A stretch of DNA of 32,628 nucleotides. Source: Saprospiraceae bacterium. Lineage in GTDB: Bacteria > Bacteroidota > Bacteroidia > Chitinophagales > Saprospiraceae. Location of the stretch: positions 1-32,628 of the forward strand of contig JAIXOO010000280.1 in the NCBI GenBank assembly GCA_027486765.1, in the 5' to 3' direction. Positions within the stretch are counted from its first letter, which is position 1. Every line of letters starts with the position of its first letter. A program made the translations under genes and the position numbers. The notes below the pieces were generated by a model, which was not told the origin of the DNA, ran no database searches, and saw only the letters and a program-made list of their open reading frames with translations. Of this stretch, positions 30,744 to 32,628 are shown piece after piece.

Positions 30744-32043
30744 ACTTATCTAGTCCCGGTGAGCGTTTCAAAAACTCATGGTACAACTGAATATGTCTGC
30801 TATCCAATGGCACCTGCCAGCCGTCGATGAACAAGTATTTGATTTGTGACTTGGTTTCCAGCGCATCGCCAGTGGTGGCGAACAAAGTAGCACTTTTGCC
30901 CACTTCCAGCGAACCAAGGGTTTTATCCACGCCAAAAATCTCGGCAGGAATAATCGTGATGGCTTTCAGCGCCTGCTCTTTACCCAGCCCGTAAGCAGCT
31001 GCAAAGCCCGCATTAAAGGGAAGATTCCGCACGTTTTCTACTTCGAAAGTCCGCAATGCTACTTTTACCCCTGCCTTGTGCATCAATCCCGCATTGGCGT
31101 AGGCCTTGTCGTAACGATCGGACGAACGAGTAGGCAAAGTAATGACTGGGCCAGTGATGACCGGAATTTTGGCCTTAGCCAGTTTATCGGCTACCCGCCA
31201 GCCTTCAGCAACTCCGGTGAAAACCACCTTGGTGATTTTTTTGCTCTCTACCCATTTGATCGCACTTTCGATGTCTTCCGCGCGATTCACTTCGATCATC
31301 AGCAACATTTGACCACGTACTACGGGTGCCAAAGCCGCCATTTCTGGATTGTAAGGCACTTTTATGGTCGCATCCTTTTGCGCAGCGGAATCTATTTTGG
31401 CATAAAACTTCGCACCGTCCCAAATTTCATTCAGTTTGGAGAGGGCTTTTTCCTGCTCTTTTTTCAACTCCTCCTCGGTACGTTGTGGGCCAAAGAAGCC
31501 ACCACCTCTGCCTACACTTGGAAAGTTCATGATCATCCCTTTGAACCCCGCAAACATCTGATCGGGGGTATAACCCACCAGATTGATCAGCGAAGCAGTA
31601 CCGGGAAAACGGCCACCCGTAGGTGCAACCAAGGCAGTGGTCACTCCGTTTACGCGGGTAACCGGAATGGCGGTTGCGTTGGGGTTAACCGCGGTAAGGG
31701 CCTCTACCTGTGGAGTGAGGTCGCCTATTTCATCGTCGTCGTTGGTCACGTCGACCGATTCTACTTCCACCAAGCCCAATTGGGTGCCCCCATCAATCAA
31801 GCCGGGATACAGGGTCAAACCTTTGCAGTCGATGACTTGGGCTCCGCTGGGAACAGCTGCATTGGCACCCAGGGCTGTGATTTTTCCATCCTGGATCACC
31901 AGGGTACCTTGCACCAGCCCCTTGGTTACGGTTTGAATGCTGGCATTGGTCAAGGCATAAGTGCCCTTGCTGGGTTTGGCCACCTGACCAAACAGGACAA
32001 CTCCACCTAATGCCAGCAGTATAGTTAAAATTTTGACTTTCAT
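30742..32043 (-). CDS. Exported amidohydrolase-fold protein lacking the catalytic His residues
   Basis: A 433-residue protein with signal peptide MKVKILTILLALGGVVLFGQ. The composite beta-sandwich and barrel entry are those of the amidohydrolase superfamily (LVIQDGKITALGANAAVPSG, IDCKGLTLYPGLIDGGTQLG, and near the C-terminus TIIPAEIFGVDKTLGSLEVGKSATLFATTGD). However, the metal motif HxH that should follow PGLID is GTQLG, and only three His are present in the whole protein (LMHKAG, SRHIQLYHEF), none at the normal ligand sites. It is therefore probably a pseudo-enzyme partner of the amidohydrolase encoded upstream in the same operon. A longer reading frame to 32139 translates the repeat hairpin and is rejected as start. 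Confidence 0.8.
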   Translation of the reverse strand: MKVKILTILLALGGVVLFGQVAKPSKGTYALTNASIQTVTKGLVQGTLVIQDGKITALGANAAVPSGAQVIDCKGLTLYPGLIDGGTQLGLVEVESVDVTNDDDEIGDLTPQVEALTAVNPNATAIPVTRVNGVTTALVAPTGGRFPGTASLINLVGYTPDQMFAGFKGMIMNFPSVGRGGGFFGPQRTEEELKKEQEKALSKLNEIWDGAKFYAKIDSAAQKDATIKVPYNPEMAALAPVVRGQMLLMIEVNRAEDIESAIKWVESKKITKVVFTGVAEGWRVADKLAKAKIPVITGPVITLPTRSSDRYDKAYANAGLMHKAGVKVALRTFEVENVRNLPFNAGFAAAYGLGKEQALKAITIIPAEIFGVDKTLGSLEVGKSATLFATTGDALETKSQIKYLFIDGWQVPLDSRHIQLYHEFLKRSPGLDK

Positions 32044-32058
32044 GTTTGAAGAATTTTG

Positions 32059-32135
32059 GGGTTCCATGGTTCCTGGTTCCAGGTTCCAGGGTTCAAACCG
32101 AACTCTGGAACCTGGTACCAGGAACCATGGAACCC
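32059..32135. repeat. Tandem-word hairpin, GGTTCCA units (second copy)
   Basis: Inverted arms with a 5-nt loop (AAACC) pair along 32059-32135 with three mismatches. The left arm contains the words GGTTCCA, TGGTTCC, TGGTTCCA and GGTTCCA; it shares GTTCCAGGTTCCAGGGTT (18 nt) with the palindrome at 8191-8290. It starts 7 nt after the stop of the upstream amidohydrolase gene (32143-32145) and ends 15 nt before the next ATG (32043). Confidence 0.9.
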
Positions 32136-32142
32136 TCAAGCT

Positions 32143-32628
32143 TTAATTTTTCAATTGAAACAATTGCTCCATCGCTTCGGCTACGCCATGCATGCAACGG
32201 TCGTGATCGTGGTCAGAGCCCATTTGGAAAGTAGTGGTAGCCCGAAGAGGGTCAATGTCCAAACGCATGTCGTCGGGATCGTTGGCGCGGTCAAACCGCA
32301 CGACTCCATCAACTATGGTGATCACAGGTACCGCATACACTGACAGGGGGTGTCCATCAAAAATGGCCACATCAGCATCCTTACCAACTTCCAAGGAACC
32401 AACCCGATTTTCCACACCCAACTGTTTGGCCGGGTTGATGGTGATCAAAGCCAAGGCCTCTTCATCAGTCAAACCACCATAATATTGGGTTTTGGCTGCT
32501 TCGTGATAGAGGTGACGGATGTAGTCGCCAGAGTCGGAGTTGATGGAAGTGACCACGCCATTTTTTGTCAAAATGCTGGCGTTGTATGCGGTAGAGTAAT
32601 ACACCTCAAACTTGTAAGCCCACCAATC
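32143..32628 (-). CDS. C-terminal part of an amidohydrolase (imidazolonepropionase-like family)
   Basis: The last 161 codons of a gene running in from the right edge, with no start visible. The frame is open through the edge (first visible residues DWWAYKFEVYYSTAYNAS). It holds the conserved end of the amidohydrolase barrel: TKNGVVTSINSDSGDYIRHL, with the catalytic Asp in NSDS, EEALALITINPAKQLGVE, and GSLEVGKDADVAIFDGHPLS. The C-terminus has a His/Asp-rich tail (MGSDHDHDRCMHG). It precedes the catalytically degraded relative by 99 nt in the same direction, so the two are probably one operon. Catalytic residues of the N-terminal half are outside the window. Confidence 0.85.
   Translation of the reverse strand, partial: DWWAYKFEVYYSTAYNASILTKNGVVTSINSDSGDYIRHLYHEAAKTQYYGGLTDEEALALITINPAKQLGVENRVGSLEVGKDADVAIFDGHPLSVYAVPVITIVDGVVRFDRANDPDDMRLDIDPLRATTTFQMGSDHDHDRCMHGVAEAMEQLFQLKN

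Noticed and set aside
32044..32139. N-terminal extension of the 433-residue amidohydrolase-like protein
   Set aside because: The extension is the translation of the GGTTCCA hairpin; a proper signal peptide starts at the ATG at 32043.

Overview
The window looks like chromosome of a Bacteroidetes bacterium, most likely a Saprospiria/Haliscomenobacter-like lineage. Evidence: a Por/T9SS C-terminal sorting domain, a UpxY/NusG-like antiterminator in an exopolysaccharide locus, several promoters of the Bacteroidetes form TAnnTTTG, few Shine-Dalgarno sites, and a BlaI/M56 (BlaR1-like) operon. The genus is inference. No rRNA, tRNA, CRISPR array, IS element or phage gene was seen.

Layout. 1-6161: a membrane-protein fragment, an S66 LD-carboxypeptidase, an acyl-CoA ligase, a T9SS-secreted protein of unknown role and a secreted M28 peptidase. 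6442-22760: a largely co-directional exopolysaccharide/nucleotide-sugar locus. In order: winged-helix regulator, L-2-hydroxyglutarate oxidase, DegT aminotransferase, UDP-sugar 6-dehydrogenase, UpxY-type antiterminator, UDP-glucuronate 4-epimerase-like enzyme, CpsB-type phosphatase, UDP-GlcNAc 2-epimerase, Wza-like export lipoprotein, UDP-galactopyranose mutase, Wzc-like tyrosine autokinase, an APH/AmgK-like kinase fused to a RapZ C-terminal domain, a Wzx-like flippase and an SDR. It supplies sugars, export and control, but no glycosyltransferase, initiating transferase or polymerase. 22820-26921 (minus): a BlaI-type repressor with a readable promoter/operator, followed by three tandem versions of one extracytoplasmic domain; only the middle one keeps the M56 membrane protease. 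27050-32628: a PPP-like metallophosphoesterase, a TrmH/SpoU methyltransferase, an RlmI/RlmK-like methyltransferase, a small conserved protein and two amidohydrolase-family genes, one cut by the window edge.

The most unusual pattern is not a gene. Seven intergenic sites carry long near-perfect hairpins, most of whose arms are tandem copies of a short word (about 7-10 nt). The word differs between sites (GGTTCCA, AAAAGTG, GGTTGAGAA-like, CTTAGGT, AATGACG), but every element abuts or overlaps a stop codon, and two words are each used at two distant sites. A separate 39-nt repeat occurs at two loci and its copies differ only by transitions. These, the tandem BlaR1 sensor-domain duplication and the kinase-RapZ fusion are the best candidates for new biology here.
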